Source: Saccharopolyspora sp. NFXS83 (GTDB lineage Bacteria; Actinomycetota; Actinomycetes; Mycobacteriales; Pseudonocardiaceae). Taken from it: 64,000 bases of DNA. A program made the position numbers and the translations under genes. The first letter of the stretch is position 1. Every line of letters begins with the position of its first letter. Below the pieces are notes generated by a model. It worked only from the letters and a program-made list of their open reading frames with translations, was not told the DNA's origin and searched no databases. The stretch is from the NCBI RefSeq assembly GCF_026241095.1, contig NZ_JAPFGB010000012.1, positions 1 to 64,000 on the forward strand, written 5' to 3'. Of the stretch, positions 43,979 through 52,826 are shown piece by piece.

Positions 43979-44732
43979 CGTGCGTCGTGGCGGAGTTCCG
44001 CCCACCGCGGCCGGAGCGTGCTCATTCCGGCCACGGCGAGTTCTCGATGACCTCCACGAAGTGCCGCGCGCGACCCCGGGGACGCAGTGCGCCAGCACGT
44101 CCGCCTTACGTTGCCGAACGTCGTCGCCTGTCGATGTGGCGCACGTGCCGCCGCAGCTGCCACTGCCCGGGCGGCGCCGTAGTGCCGCCGACGACCGCGC
44201 CGCGGTGCGAGGCACGTGAGCGCGGCCTGGTCAGCCGGAGGACCACCACGCCCCCGTCGCCGCCGAGCGGTAGCGGGCGAGTGGGCTCTCCGCGGCGTCC
44301 GCAGCCGGCTCCGATCCGGCCCCGCCTGGAGGGCACGCGCCGAGGCGGCGACCAGGACGACCGTGGACCCTGTTGCCCCGCATCTCACGTTGTCGCCGGC
44401 TACGCGCAAGCGATCGTGGGCGACACCTTGGTGCCCGCTCACGACCGGAGAATGAATGCGTCGTCGAACAACTACCGCTATCCGACCAACTTGCAGGTGA
44501 TCAGTCATCGACGCCGACACCCGGTTGACGGTCGCGATCGGCCGCCGTGACCGGGCGACCGCGACGGCTGCCGCGCCTACACGGATTCTGGTGCCGATCA
44601 GCAGTACCGGGGCGCGCACGAGATCGCTGACGGCGGCTGCCAAGACAACCTTCGACCACCTGATCGTTTACGCCGTGCGTGCATCTGAATACGCTCGAGC
44701 CGACCCTTTCCCTCCGAACATCGATAGGCCTG
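43979..44732. other. about 750 bases without a supportable gene
   Basis: Frames on both strands show no recognisable domain. A minus-strand stretch near 44040 reads RHFVEVIENSPWPE before a stop, which may be a fragment of a protein I cannot name. Together with the broken integrase further on, the region may be the eroded body of an old integrated element. Confidence 0.4.
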
Positions 44733-45551
44733 ATGTCACACACAGACGACGCCGTACCCCAGATCGACACCAGCCGGCCCAGCATCGCCCGCGTCTACGA
44801 CGCGTTCGTGGGTGGCAAGGACAACTTCGAGGTCGATCGCGAGGTCTACCGGCATCTCCTGGAAATCGCGCCGGAGTCGGCAGAGGTCGGCCGACAGTGC
44901 CGGGCGTGGCTGATCCGCGTCGTGCGGTTCCTCGCCGGTCAGGCGGAGATCGACCAGTTCATCGACCTCGGCTCCGGACTGCCCACTGCGGAGAACACCC
45001 ACCAGGTCGCGCAGCGCTTGAACCCCGCGGCGCAAGTGATCTACATCGACAACGACCCGTCGGTCGCAGCGCACGGACGCGCGCTGCTCGAGGAGAACGA
45101 CCACACCCACTTGGGCTTCGCGGACTTCCGGTACCCGGAGGAACTGTTCGAGCACCCCGTCGTCGCGGACAACCTGGACCTGACCAGGCCGGTCGCCCTG
45201 ATCCAGTGCAACACGCTGCACCACGTGAAGGACGCCGAGAAGCCCGTCGAAATCATGCAGTCCTACATCGAGGGGCTCGCCCCCGGGTCCTACGTGGCGA
45301 TCTCGCACCTGTTCGCTCCGGAGGACGGCAGTGAGCAGAGCAAGCTCGCCCGGGACGCGGAAGAGAAGTTCAACGCCCTCATGGGCAGTTGCTACTTCCG
45401 GCAGCGGGAGGAGATCGAGGCGCTGTTCGGTGACCTGGAACTCGTCGAGCCCGGTCTGTCGTTCCTCTTCGACTGGTGGCCGGACGGCCCGCGCCTGAAA
45501 CCGCTCACCAACGGCGAACAGCTCCTCCTGGGCGGAGTCGCGAAGAAGTGA
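44733..45551 (+). CDS. SAM-dependent methyltransferase, DUF574 family
   Basis: The 272-residue protein begins with the DUF574 signature PSIARVYDAFVGGKDNFEVDRE and has the SAM-binding motif DLGSGLPT at 78-85, YIDNDPSVAAHGRALL as motif II and a C-terminal FLFDWWPDGPRLKPL. The family is very abundant in actinomycetes, often next to regulators, and its substrates are unknown. The ATG at 44733 starts at the family N-terminus; a ribosome site is not evident. The 3' flank is the broken integrase. Confidence 0.88.
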   Translation: MSHTDDAVPQIDTSRPSIARVYDAFVGGKDNFEVDREVYRHLLEIAPESAEVGRQCRAWLIRVVRFLAGQAEIDQFIDLGSGLPTAENTHQVAQRLNPAAQVIYIDNDPSVAAHGRALLEENDHTHLGFADFRYPEELFEHPVVADNLDLTRPVALIQCNTLHHVKDAEKPVEIMQSYIEGLAPGSYVAISHLFAPEDGSEQSKLARDAEEKFNALMGSCYFRQREEIEALFGDLELVEPGLSFLFDWWPDGPRLKPLTNGEQLLLGGVAKK

Positions 45552-45715
45552 CCCGAAAGCCTCCCGACTTCTCCGATGAATCCGTCGGCATCGCCGCTCT
45601 CACCGCGCGCGTAGATCGATTTTCACCCAGCCCCGAGCTTGCGGTGGGACCAGGCGCTCGCGCGTCGGCGGCCCATGGTCGTCTCGATCGACGGGCGCCC
45701 TCGGGCAAGCGTGCG

Positions 45716-46233
45716 TCGGCCTGGCGCGATCTGCCGGAGGTCATGGAAGCGAGGCTCTCGACCGGAATGCGGATCGGCGAGTTCCGCGCCCTGATCGACG
45801 ACGATGTCGATCTCGCCGGGCCGGTGGTCGCGGTCGATCACCGGCTCGTCCGCGTCACCGGCCGCGGACTCCGGGTGCGCCATCGCAACGGCCGCGCACG
45901 CGGGGTGCTCCTGCAGGTGCCGCACTGATCGGTGCCCATGTGGCGTCGGCGCGAGCTCGCTTACGGGCGGGGTTCTCTCCTGGAACCTCGGGTGGATCGC
46001 CCCGGCAACGTGATCAACCGGGCCAGGCGGCGCGTTCACCGGATGTGACTACGACCGGGCGGCCAGCCACGTGTTCCGCAAGACCGTCGGCTCGGCACTC
46101 GACAAAGCTGGGGCGCCCATCGGCGATGTCGCCGATCAGCTCGGCAACCGGCGGGGTCGCCGAACGGCACTACGCCGCGCGCAAGATCGCCGACCCGCGG
46201 ACCGTCGCCGCACTCGAAAACGTGATGGGGGGA
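45716..46233 (+). pseudogene. tyrosine integrase, shattered
   Basis: Pieces of a phage-type tyrosine recombinase lie in order but in different frames. LPEVMEARLSTGMRIGEFRAL carries the first catalytic Arg. DRPGNVINRARRRVH, ASHVFRKTVGSALDKAGAP (the HxxR motif) and IGDVADQLGNR follow, then in another frame HYAARKIADPRTVAALE with the likely catalytic Tyr. At least two frame changes and a stop (45928) inactivate it, and the N-terminal SAM-like domain is absent. The gene points toward the 3' end of tRNA-Asn, the usual target of such integrases, which makes it the scar of an integrated element. Confidence 0.75.
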
Positions 46234-46324
46234 TACCGCCGACACGGGGTGACCCCGCTGCCGCATCCTCGATCGTTTTTGCGGGGTTTAAGTGGGATCA
46301 CCCTTGACGTGGGAGAACATGCAC

Positions 46325-46353
46325 AAAACCCCAGGCCTGTGGCCTGGGGTTTT
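46325..46353 (-). terminator. terminator after tRNA-Asn
   Basis: AAAACCCCAGGCC-TGT-GGCCTGGGGTTTT is a perfect 13-base-pair hairpin, 12 bases after the tRNA 3' end, with a T-run at its minus-strand end. Confidence 0.8.
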
Positions 46354-46364
46354 AGACTGAACTG

Positions 46365-46437
46365 CTCCTCCAACTGGACTCGAACCAGTAACCCTCCGGT
46401 TAACAGCCGAATGCTCTGCCAATTGAGCTATGGAGGA
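46365..46437 (-). tRNA. tRNA-Asn (anticodon GTT)
   Basis: Acceptor TCCTCCA pairs with TGGAGGA; T8-A9 follows. The anticodon arm TTCGG-CTGTTAA-CCGGA gives anticodon GTT. The T loop is TTCGAGT, the discriminator is G, and the CCA end is not encoded. Its 3' side faces the integrase remnant. A tRNA-Asn also lies near dnaG in Mycobacterium tuberculosis. Confidence 0.95.
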
Positions 46438-46553
46438 ATATCAGTTGTGCTCGCCAGCCCCTTGCTCGCTGACGTGTACTACTTTAACGCATCCCCCAAG
46501 CCCTTTTCACACCCCCCCTGCGCCCGCGAACACCGCAGGTCACAGCATCACGC

Positions 46554-47300
46554 TCAACGACGGTGGGCGATGACGAAGATCCTCCGGAAGGGCAGCCACG
46601 TCGTGCCGTCCGGCCGAGCCGGGTACGCCGAGCGCAGCCGGGCGCCGAGTTCGGCGCGAAACGACGCCCACTCCTCGGTGCTCAGCGCCGCCCGCACCGG
46701 CCGCAGCGCGGTGCCGCTGATCCACTCCAGGACCGGGTCCGGGCCGTTGAGGCGGTGCACGTAGGTCGTCTCCCAGGCGTCGACCGACAGACCCAGGTCG
46801 GCGACGATCTCGGCGTACTCCGCGGGCGAGCGCACCGCGTCGGCGTCGAGCAGGCCCGGCACCTCCCGCTCGCCGAGCAGGTCGCGGATCTCCCGGTGCG
46901 ACGGGGAGTCGAAGTTGCCGGGCACCTGGAAGGCGAACGCGGCTCCCGCGGGCAGCGCCGGGAGCCAGGAGCGCAGCAGGTCGACGTGCTCGGGAACCCA
47001 TTGCAGCACCGCGTTGCACAGCACCACGTCGGAGTCGGGCCGCGGCTCCCAGTCGCGGACGTCCTGGCGACGCGCGTCGATCCCGTTGGCCCGCGCGGCC
47101 TCGACCATCTCCGGCGAGGAGTCCGTGGCCTCGACCTCGGCGTCCGGCCAGCGGTCGGTGAGCAGCCTCGTGAGGTTGCCGGCGCCGCAGCCCAGGTCGA
47201 CGATCCGGCGGGCCCGGCGCGACGGGACGCGGGCCATCAGGTCGTGCGCGGGGCGGTCGCGGTGCTCGCTGAACGACAGGTACTTCTGCGGATCCCACAC
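46554..47300 (-). CDS. tam: trans-aconitate 2-methyltransferase
   Basis: The 248-residue class I methyltransferase starts MWDPQKYLSFSEHRDRPAHDL, the family-specific N-terminus of Tam. SAM motif I is VDLGCGAGN at 34-42, and LCNAVLQWVPEH and AFQVPGNFDSPSH further on are typical. Tam methylates trans-aconitate, an inhibitor of the citric acid cycle. The GTG start lies six bases from a 20-base palindrome and has no ribosome site, so the message may be leaderless or very short-leadered. Confidence 0.88.
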   Translation of the reverse strand: MWDPQKYLSFSEHRDRPAHDLMARVPSRRARRIVDLGCGAGNLTRLLTDRWPDAEVEATDSSPEMVEAARANGIDARRQDVRDWEPRPDSDVVLCNAVLQWVPEHVDLLRSWLPALPAGAAFAFQVPGNFDSPSHREIRDLLGEREVPGLLDADAVRSPAEYAEIVADLGLSVDAWETTYVHRLNGPDPVLEWISGTALRPVRAALSTEEWASFRAELGARLRSAYPARPDGTTWLPFRRIFVIAHRR

Positions 47301-47306
47301 CCGAGA

Positions 47307-47326
47307 AACAGTACGGTCGTACTGTT
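47307..47326. promoter_or_regulatory. TetR-type operator upstream of tam
   Basis: AACAGTACG-GT-CGTACTGTT is a perfect palindrome with nine-base arms and a two-base centre, right at the tam promoter. Operators of this design are typical of TetR-family repressors. No TetR gene lies in the window. Confidence 0.6.
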
Positions 47327-47340
47327 GGGTTGTCCAGCCG

Positions 47341-47865
47341 TCAGATCGCCGAGCCGCGCAGCCGCTGCGCCACCTCGGCGGCCACCGGTGCGAGCGCGGC
47401 CTCGTCGGTGCCGGAGTCGGCGCGGACCTGCAGCACCAAGCCGTTGCGGCCGGGCACCTTCCGCTGCACGAACCGGGCGCCGCCCGACGGGAACTCCCGG
47501 TGCTGCGTGCCGCGGATGGATCCGGTCACGCGCTCGTGCACAACCTCCGGAACCCTGCCCGGCTCGGTGAGCGCGACGCGCTGCGGCGGCAGGTCCCGCA
47601 GCAGCACCGCTTCACCCGCCGGGCCGGACTCCGCGGACTCGATCAAGGTCAGCGTGCCGTCGTTCCAGGTCGCCTTGCTCACCAGGTGCCAGCCGAGGCG
47701 GCGCCCGGACGGCAGCCACAGCCCCAGATGCGTGGCGACCAGCGGGCCGTCGGCCGAGCGCCCCACCGCCAGCACCCGCTCATCGCCGGTGAGCTCACCG
47801 GCGAAGTCCGCGGGCAGTTCGGCCGTGCCGGACAGGCGGGCGAGGAAACCGCGCAACCAAGACAT
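47341..47865 (-). CDS. conserved hypothetical protein downstream of dnaG
   Basis: The 174-residue protein begins MSWLRGFLARLSGTAELP. It reads as a soluble beta-rich protein (RVLAVGRSADGPLVATHLGLWLP, RRLGWHLVSKATWNDGTLTLIE, GSIRGTQHREFPSGGARFVQRKVPG). The ATG overlaps the dnaG stop by one base (TGATG), so it is coupled with primase. Similar short proteins follow dnaG in other Pseudonocardiales as far as I recall, but no function is known. Confidence 0.7.
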   Translation of the reverse strand: MSWLRGFLARLSGTAELPADFAGELTGDERVLAVGRSADGPLVATHLGLWLPSGRRLGWHLVSKATWNDGTLTLIESAESGPAGEAVLLRDLPPQRVALTEPGRVPEVVHERVTGSIRGTQHREFPSGGARFVQRKVPGRNGLVLQVRADSGTDEAALAPVAAEVAQRLRGSAI

Positions 47866-49760
47866 CACAACGCTCCCGAAGCCTGGTGCAGCAGCGAATG
47901 GCGGTACTGCTCCAGCGCCAACATGTCCCCGAACAGCGAGTTGTACTCCTCCGGCTGCTCCGTCGGGGACATCCGCTGCACCCGCGACTTGATGTCCGCG
48001 ATCTCGCGGCCGACCATGATCTCCTGCAAGCGGGCGATCACCCCGGCCACGTAGCGCGGATCCTCCTCGGACTTCGTGTCCGGGGCCTCCACCGCGAGCA
48101 GCGTGAGCAGGCGGCGCGTCACCTCGTCCGGGCATTCCCGCCCCACCGCGTCCACCAGTCCGGCGCCGGACAGGCCGGACATCGTGCCGCCCGCCGCGAC
48201 GATCGCCTGGTGCAGCCGCGAGTAGGACGGCTCGGTGAACGCCTCGTCCGGCAACGAGTCGTAGACGGGGCCCGCCAACGCGGGCACCTGCAACGCGAGC
48301 TTCAACGTCTCCCGCTGGCACCAGCGGGGATCGTCCCGGCTCGGCCGCCGCGGCAACTCCACGTCCACACCCAGCGAATCCTGATCCGGATTGCGCTGCG
48401 CGCGGCGTCGCGGCTGCTGCTTGACCGGGGCGCCCGCCGACTCGCGGACCCGGCGCACCACCTGGTTCTCGTCGTTCCAGCCGACCCAGCCGGACAGCTG
48501 CACCGCGTAGCCGTCGCGGCGCTCCAAGTCCTTGATCTGCGCGACCAGCGGCACGGTGCGCTTGAGCGCGTCCACTCGGCCGTCCACCGAATCGAGGTCG
48601 TATTCGGTGAGCAGGCTTCGGATGGCGAACTCGAACAGCGGTTTCCGCCGCGCCACCAGGTCCCGCACCGCGGTGTCCCCGCTGGCCTGGCGCAGCTCGC
48701 ACGGATCCATGCCGTCCGGCGTGATCGCCACGTAGGTCTGCGTCGCGAACTGCTGCTCGCCGTCGAAGGCCTTCAACGCCGCCTTCTGCCCGGCGGCGTC
48801 GCCGTCGAAGGTGAAGATGACCTCGCCGCGGAACGCGTTGTCGTCCATCATCAGCCGCCGCAGCACCGAGATGTGGTCGTCGCCGAACGCGGTCCCGCAC
48901 GACGCGATGGCCGTCGGGACACCGGCCAGGTGCATCGCCATGACATCGGTGTAGCCCTCGACGACGACCGCCTGGTGCCGCTTCGCGATCTCCCGCTTGG
49001 CCAGGTCGATGCCGAACAGCACCTGCGACTTGTTGAAGATCGGCGTCGCCGAGGTGTTGACGTACTTCGCCTCGATCGGGTCGTCGTCGAAGATGCGGCG
49101 CGCGCCGAACCCGACCACGTCGCCTGCCAGGTCCTTCAACGGCCACAGCAACCTGCGGTGGAACCGGTCCAGCGGGCCGCGCCTGCCTTCCTTCGACAGA
49201 CCGCACTTGTAGAGCTCGTCGAGCTCGAAGCCCTTGCCCAGCAGGTGCTTGGTCAGCTTGTCCCACCCGGACGGGGCGAATCCGCAGCCGAAGCGGATCG
49301 CGGCGGCCTCGTCGAAACCCCGCTCCGCGAGGTATTCGCGGCCCTGCAACGCCTCCGGCGAACGCAGGTGCTCCGCGTAGAACTCGGCGGCGACGCGGTG
49401 CGCCTCCACCATCCGCGCTCGGGTGCCCCGATCCCGCTTCTCGCTCGGCACCCCGCCCTCGTAGTGCAGCTGGACGCCCGCGCGGTCGGCCAGCCGCTCC
49501 ACGGATTCGACGAAACCGAGGTGCTCGGACTTCATCAGGAACGCGATGACGTCGCCGCCCTCACCGCAACCGAAGCAGTGGAAGGTGCCGTGGCTCGGGC
49601 GCACGTTGAACGACGGCGTCTTCTCGTCGTGGAAGGGGCACAGCCCCTTCATCGCGCCCCCGCCGGCGTTGCGCAGCGCCACGTACTCGCCGACGATCTC
49701 GTCGATCCGGATGCGATCACGTACCTCGGCGACGTCGCTATCTCGGATCCTCCCAGCCAC
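47865..49760 (-). CDS. dnaG: DNA primase
   Basis: The 631-residue enzyme makes RNA primers for replication. The N-terminal zinc-binding domain has Cys41, His44, Cys62 and Cys65 (CPFH, then CFGC). The TOPRIM core carries VVVEGYTDVMAM and FTFDGDAAGQKAA, and the C-terminal helicase-interaction region ends LEQYRHSLLHQASGAL. The length is normal for actinobacterial primase. The GTG at 49760 opens the family N-terminus (MAGRIRDSDVAEVRDRI). It is coupled with the small gene downstream; dgt lies farther upstream, beyond the sigma, CMD, serpin and small genes. Confidence 0.96.
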   Translation of the reverse strand: MAGRIRDSDVAEVRDRIRIDEIVGEYVALRNAGGGAMKGLCPFHDEKTPSFNVRPSHGTFHCFGCGEGGDVIAFLMKSEHLGFVESVERLADRAGVQLHYEGGVPSEKRDRGTRARMVEAHRVAAEFYAEHLRSPEALQGREYLAERGFDEAAAIRFGCGFAPSGWDKLTKHLLGKGFELDELYKCGLSKEGRRGPLDRFHRRLLWPLKDLAGDVVGFGARRIFDDDPIEAKYVNTSATPIFNKSQVLFGIDLAKREIAKRHQAVVVEGYTDVMAMHLAGVPTAIASCGTAFGDDHISVLRRLMMDDNAFRGEVIFTFDGDAAGQKAALKAFDGEQQFATQTYVAITPDGMDPCELRQASGDTAVRDLVARRKPLFEFAIRSLLTEYDLDSVDGRVDALKRTVPLVAQIKDLERRDGYAVQLSGWVGWNDENQVVRRVRESAGAPVKQQPRRRAQRNPDQDSLGVDVELPRRPSRDDPRWCQRETLKLALQVPALAGPVYDSLPDEAFTEPSYSRLHQAIVAAGGTMSGLSGAGLVDAVGRECPDEVTRRLLTLLAVEAPDTKSEEDPRYVAGVIARLQEIMVGREIADIKSRVQRMSPTEQPEEYNSLFGDMLALEQYRHSLLHQASGAL

Positions 49761-49825
49761 ACCGCCAGTCTAGGCGTCGCGCAGAACACACCGACGGGTG
49801 TCCCCGCGGGGAGCACAATCGGCCC

Positions 49826-50728
49826 ATGACCAATGCCGGTCCGGCGCGAGCCGCCGAGTTCGACGCGCACCGCCCGCGGCTGACCGCGCTCGCCTACCGG
49901 CTCACCGGCCGGTTCGCCGACGCCGAGGACGCCGTGCAGGAGGCGTGGCTGCGGCTGGCCGGTGAGGCGGCGGAGATCCGCGATCTCGGGGCGTGGCTGA
50001 GCACCGTGGTCGGACGGATCTGCCTGGACAGGACGCGTTCGGCAGCGCATCGGCGGGAGCGGTACGTGGGGCCGTGGCTGCCGGAACCCGTGGTGACGCC
50101 GCTCGACGCGCGGGATCCGCTGGAGGCCGTCGTGGGGCGCGACGACCTGCGGATGGCCGCGTTGCGGATGCTGCACGAGCTGCCCGCCGAGCAGCGGTTC
50201 GCGTTCGTGCTGCACGACGGCTTCCAGGTGCCGTTCGCCGAAATCGCCGAGCTTCTCGACTGCCCGGCCGCCACCGCGCGCCAGCACGCGTCCCGAGCCC
50301 GCAAGGCGCTGGCCGCGGACACGCCGCCCCGCGCTCCGCTGCCGCGCCAGCAGGAGGTGGTGGAGCGGTTCTTGGCCGCCGTCCACGCGGGCGACCTGAC
50401 CGAGCTGACCCGGCTGCTGCACCCGGAGGCCGCGTTGTTCGGCGACAGCGGCGGCAAGGCGTCCACGGCCCGGCGCCCGATCCGCGGCGGCGGCAAGATC
50501 GCCCGGTTCATGCTCGGCCTCGCCACCAAGTACGGCACGACCGCGCTGGAAGGGGCGCGCCCGGTGCTGGTCAACGGCGATCTCGGGATGTTCGTGCCGG
50601 GCGATCCCACCGATCCCACCGGCCGCACCTCGCCGCGGCGAGTGCTCGTGTTCACCGTCGACGACGACCGCATCGCGGAGCTGCACGACGTGGTCAACCC
50701 GGACAAGCTGACCGGCCTGGCCCTCTGA
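49826..50728 (+). CDS. ECF41-type RNA polymerase sigma factor (SigJ-like)
   Basis: The 300-residue protein has sigma regions 2 and 4 (GRFADAEDAVQEAWLRL, LHDGFQVPFAEIAELLDCPAATARQHASRARKAL) and a SnoaL-like C-terminal domain of about 110 residues. The linker motif WLPEP at 84-88 and the GDSGGK motif in the C-terminal domain are diagnostic of ECF41, in which the C-terminal part acts as built-in regulator. ECF41 genes are typically next to a carboxymuconolactone decarboxylase-like gene, which is the convergent neighbour here. The ATG at 49826 fits the family start. Confidence 0.9.
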   Translation: MTNAGPARAAEFDAHRPRLTALAYRLTGRFADAEDAVQEAWLRLAGEAAEIRDLGAWLSTVVGRICLDRTRSAAHRRERYVGPWLPEPVVTPLDARDPLEAVVGRDDLRMAALRMLHELPAEQRFAFVLHDGFQVPFAEIAELLDCPAATARQHASRARKALAADTPPRAPLPRQQEVVERFLAAVHAGDLTELTRLLHPEAALFGDSGGKASTARRPIRGGGKIARFMLGLATKYGTTALEGARPVLVNGDLGMFVPGDPTDPTGRTSPRRVLVFTVDDDRIAELHDVVNPDKLTGLAL

Positions 50729-50772
50729 CGGGGAACGGGCCGTGCCGGAGCACGGCCCACCGCGCCGACTTC

Positions 50773-51339
50773 TCAGGGCATGGGGACCCGGCAGGCTTCT
50801 CCCGAGGTGAAGCCTTGGGCGGTGATGCCGAGGGCGTGGTTGAACCGGGTGCGCTGGTTCTCCAGTGCGATCATGTAGGTCAGCTCGACCGCGCCCTGGT
50901 GGCCCAGCCTGCGGTCCAGCTCCGCCACCTGGTCATCGGTCACCGTCATCGGCAGGTCGGTCATCGCGTCGGCGTAGTCGATCACCAGCCGGTCCAGCTC
51001 GGTGAACCGCGGCGACGTCCGGTAGTCGTCGATCTCCTGGAGCCGTTCGACGTCGAGGCCTTCGTCGCGCTGCAGCATGGTGCCGAAGTCCACGCACCAC
51101 GAGCAGCCGATCCGGGTCGCCGTCCGGAACACGGCGAGCTCGCGGACGCTCGCGGGCAGGACGCGGGTCGCGCGCTGCACCGCCAGCTCCCCGACGCCCG
51201 CTGCCAGCAGCAGCTTCGGGTGCTGCGCGGTCACCGCCATCGGCTCCGGCACCGCGCCGAAGCGACGGCGGAGGTACCGGTAGAGGAGCTTGGTCAGCGG
51301 ACCCGCTCGGTGCGTCGGAACGGGGTCGATGCGCGGCAT
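50773..51339 (-). CDS. carboxymuconolactone decarboxylase/AhpD-family protein (ECF41 target)
   Basis: The 188-residue all-helical protein has the AhpD-like redox motif GCSWCVDFG with Cys79 and Cys82, and a following YADAMTDLPMTVTDDQV segment. Such proteins relay electrons through the Cys pair or act on peroxides. GGGAG five bases upstream supports the ATG at 51339. Its promoter (51389-51415) is a textbook ECF41 promoter, so the neighbouring sigma factor should switch it on. The physiological substrate is unknown. Confidence 0.85.
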   Translation of the reverse strand: MPRIDPVPTHRAGPLTKLLYRYLRRRFGAVPEPMAVTAQHPKLLLAAGVGELAVQRATRVLPASVRELAVFRTATRIGCSWCVDFGTMLQRDEGLDVERLQEIDDYRTSPRFTELDRLVIDYADAMTDLPMTVTDDQVAELDRRLGHQGAVELTYMIALENQRTRFNHALGITAQGFTSGEACRVPMP

Positions 51340-51388
51340 GGTCACTCCCGGGTGCCGTTCCCCGCCCGGTGCGGGGACTCACCACCGG

Positions 51389-51415
51389 GACGAGATGGCA
51401 CCCGGGAACGTGACA
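51389..51415 (-). promoter_or_regulatory. ECF41-type promoter of the CMD-family gene
   Basis: On the minus strand TGTCACG (51415-51409) is followed after 16 bases by CGTC (51392-51389). Known ECF41 promoters read TGTCACA-N15-17-CGTC. The expected start lies about 40 bases upstream of the ATG. Confidence 0.75.
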
Positions 51416-51425
51416 GCGACGCGGG

Positions 51426-52523
51426 TCAGGACGGGTCGACGACGCGAGCCAGGAAGTACACCGCGCCGGACTCCCGGTGCCGCACCAGGAACAGGAACGG
51501 CCGATCCACCCGCACCCGGATCGGGTCGGGTTCGCGCACGATCGCGGTGAGCCGCATCATCGCCGCCGTCGCCGCCGCGCCCTCCAACCCGGACTCGTCG
51601 ACCCGCAGCACCGCCTGGTGCACGATCGTCGAGATCTTCAGCGGCGCGTCGGCGAGCGGGCTGAAATCGGCGCCGGGCGTGAACAGCCGGTGCACACCGA
51701 GGTGGCCGAGCGGGGCGTTGAGCTCGGCGTCCCAGTCGACGTCGAAGCGCGGCAGGAACAACTCCACCCGCTCGTCGCGCACCGAGGCCAGCAGGGTGCC
51801 GAGTTCGGCGGCGCCCAGCGCCGGTTCCGCGGTGGCCAGGTCCTCGTCGGGTAGCAGGACCACGGCTTCCACACCGCCCGCCGCGGGCAAGGTCACCGCC
51901 TGCCAGCCACCGGCCGCCGCGTAGCCGAGACGGCGGGTCGCGGTCATCGTCGGCGCCGCCCGCTCCCCCGACGGGGCTCGGAACGGCTGGTCCGTCGTCT
52001 TGTGGGCGTCGAAGGCCTCGCGCCAGGACACCTTGAGGTACAGGGCGTTGACCAGGGCCGCCACCGTGTCGGCATCGACCGTGCCGGGCTCCAGCAGCTC
52101 GGGGATCAGGTCGCGCGTCGTCTCCGCGACATCGGAGTTGATCAAGCGGCGGGCCTCGTCCGGAGCGGTGCGGAACGGCGCGGTGCGCACGGCGCTGCCC
52201 GGCCACTCCTTCAGCGACCGCAGGAACGCCTCGTGCACCGGCAGCTCGTCGTGCGCCCACAGCGTGTTCGCGACCGCCAGCTCCGGCGGCTCGGCCGAGC
52301 CGGCGCTGGGGAGCTCCGCCGCCGGGGACAACGAGCCGCGCACCGCTTCGGGGCTCTCGGCGCGCAGCGCGGACAGCAGCTCACCGCGGGTGTCGCCGCC
52401 CGCCGCCGCAGCGGCCAGTCCGAGCGCGCTGGCCACCGAGTACGGCGACCAGGTGAACGGGCGGTTCGCCTCCGGGGCGAGTCGGTGGTGCAGGGCCAGG
52501 CTGAAATCGAGATGCTCGGTCAC
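51426..52523 (-). CDS. serpin-family protease inhibitor
   Basis: The 365-residue protein follows the serpin fold from FTWSPYSVASALGLAAAAAGG, through VANTLWAHDELPV and LVNALYLKVSWREAFD, to LFLPRFDVDWDAELNAPLGHLGV and the C-terminal DRPFLFLVRHRESGAVYFLARVVDP. The reactive loop is about 308-334. Its hinge reads EGAAATAAMM, with small residues as in inhibitory serpins, although one usual Ala is Gly. A cleavage site near LTAI is plausible. No signal peptide is visible, so it probably acts on an intracellular or released protease. Serpins are uncommon in bacteria, and the partner protease is not in the window. Confidence 0.88.
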   Translation of the reverse strand: MTEHLDFSLALHHRLAPEANRPFTWSPYSVASALGLAAAAAGGDTRGELLSALRAESPEAVRGSLSPAAELPSAGSAEPPELAVANTLWAHDELPVHEAFLRSLKEWPGSAVRTAPFRTAPDEARRLINSDVAETTRDLIPELLEPGTVDADTVAALVNALYLKVSWREAFDAHKTTDQPFRAPSGERAAPTMTATRRLGYAAAGGWQAVTLPAAGGVEAVVLLPDEDLATAEPALGAAELGTLLASVRDERVELFLPRFDVDWDAELNAPLGHLGVHRLFTPGADFSPLADAPLKISTIVHQAVLRVDESGLEGAAATAAMMRLTAIVREPDPIRVRVDRPFLFLVRHRESGAVYFLARVVDPS

Positions 52524-52826
52524 GGCCGCGTGGACTCCGTTCAGCGCGTCGGCTGCTCACTCAGGACTGCCGCCGAGTCTGCCACCCGGACCGCCCCGGC
52601 GGGGCCACCTGAACGCTCGGGAATCCGCTCAGCACGATCCGGCGGGAGCGAGATCGCGCGTCGCGCCGCCGCACGCCCGGAGCCTGTCTTCGATCTTGAA
52701 CCACCGGCGGGTTCTCCGGCGGCCGTCTCGCGAGAGCCGCGACTCCACCGAGCAGGGAGCTGCTCGCGACATCGCTGAGGTTCCGCTACCCGGACACCCA
52801 CGCGGCACGAGTTCGAGGACAGGCGC
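52524..52826. other. intergenic region of about 300 bases
   Basis: No supportable gene or clear regulatory element was recognised between the serpin start and the end of the 61-residue gene. Confidence 0.35.

Noticed and set aside
44501-44785. Minus-strand frame in the gap before the DUF574 gene
   Set aside because: Overlaps the start of the conserved methyltransferase and shows no recognisable family.
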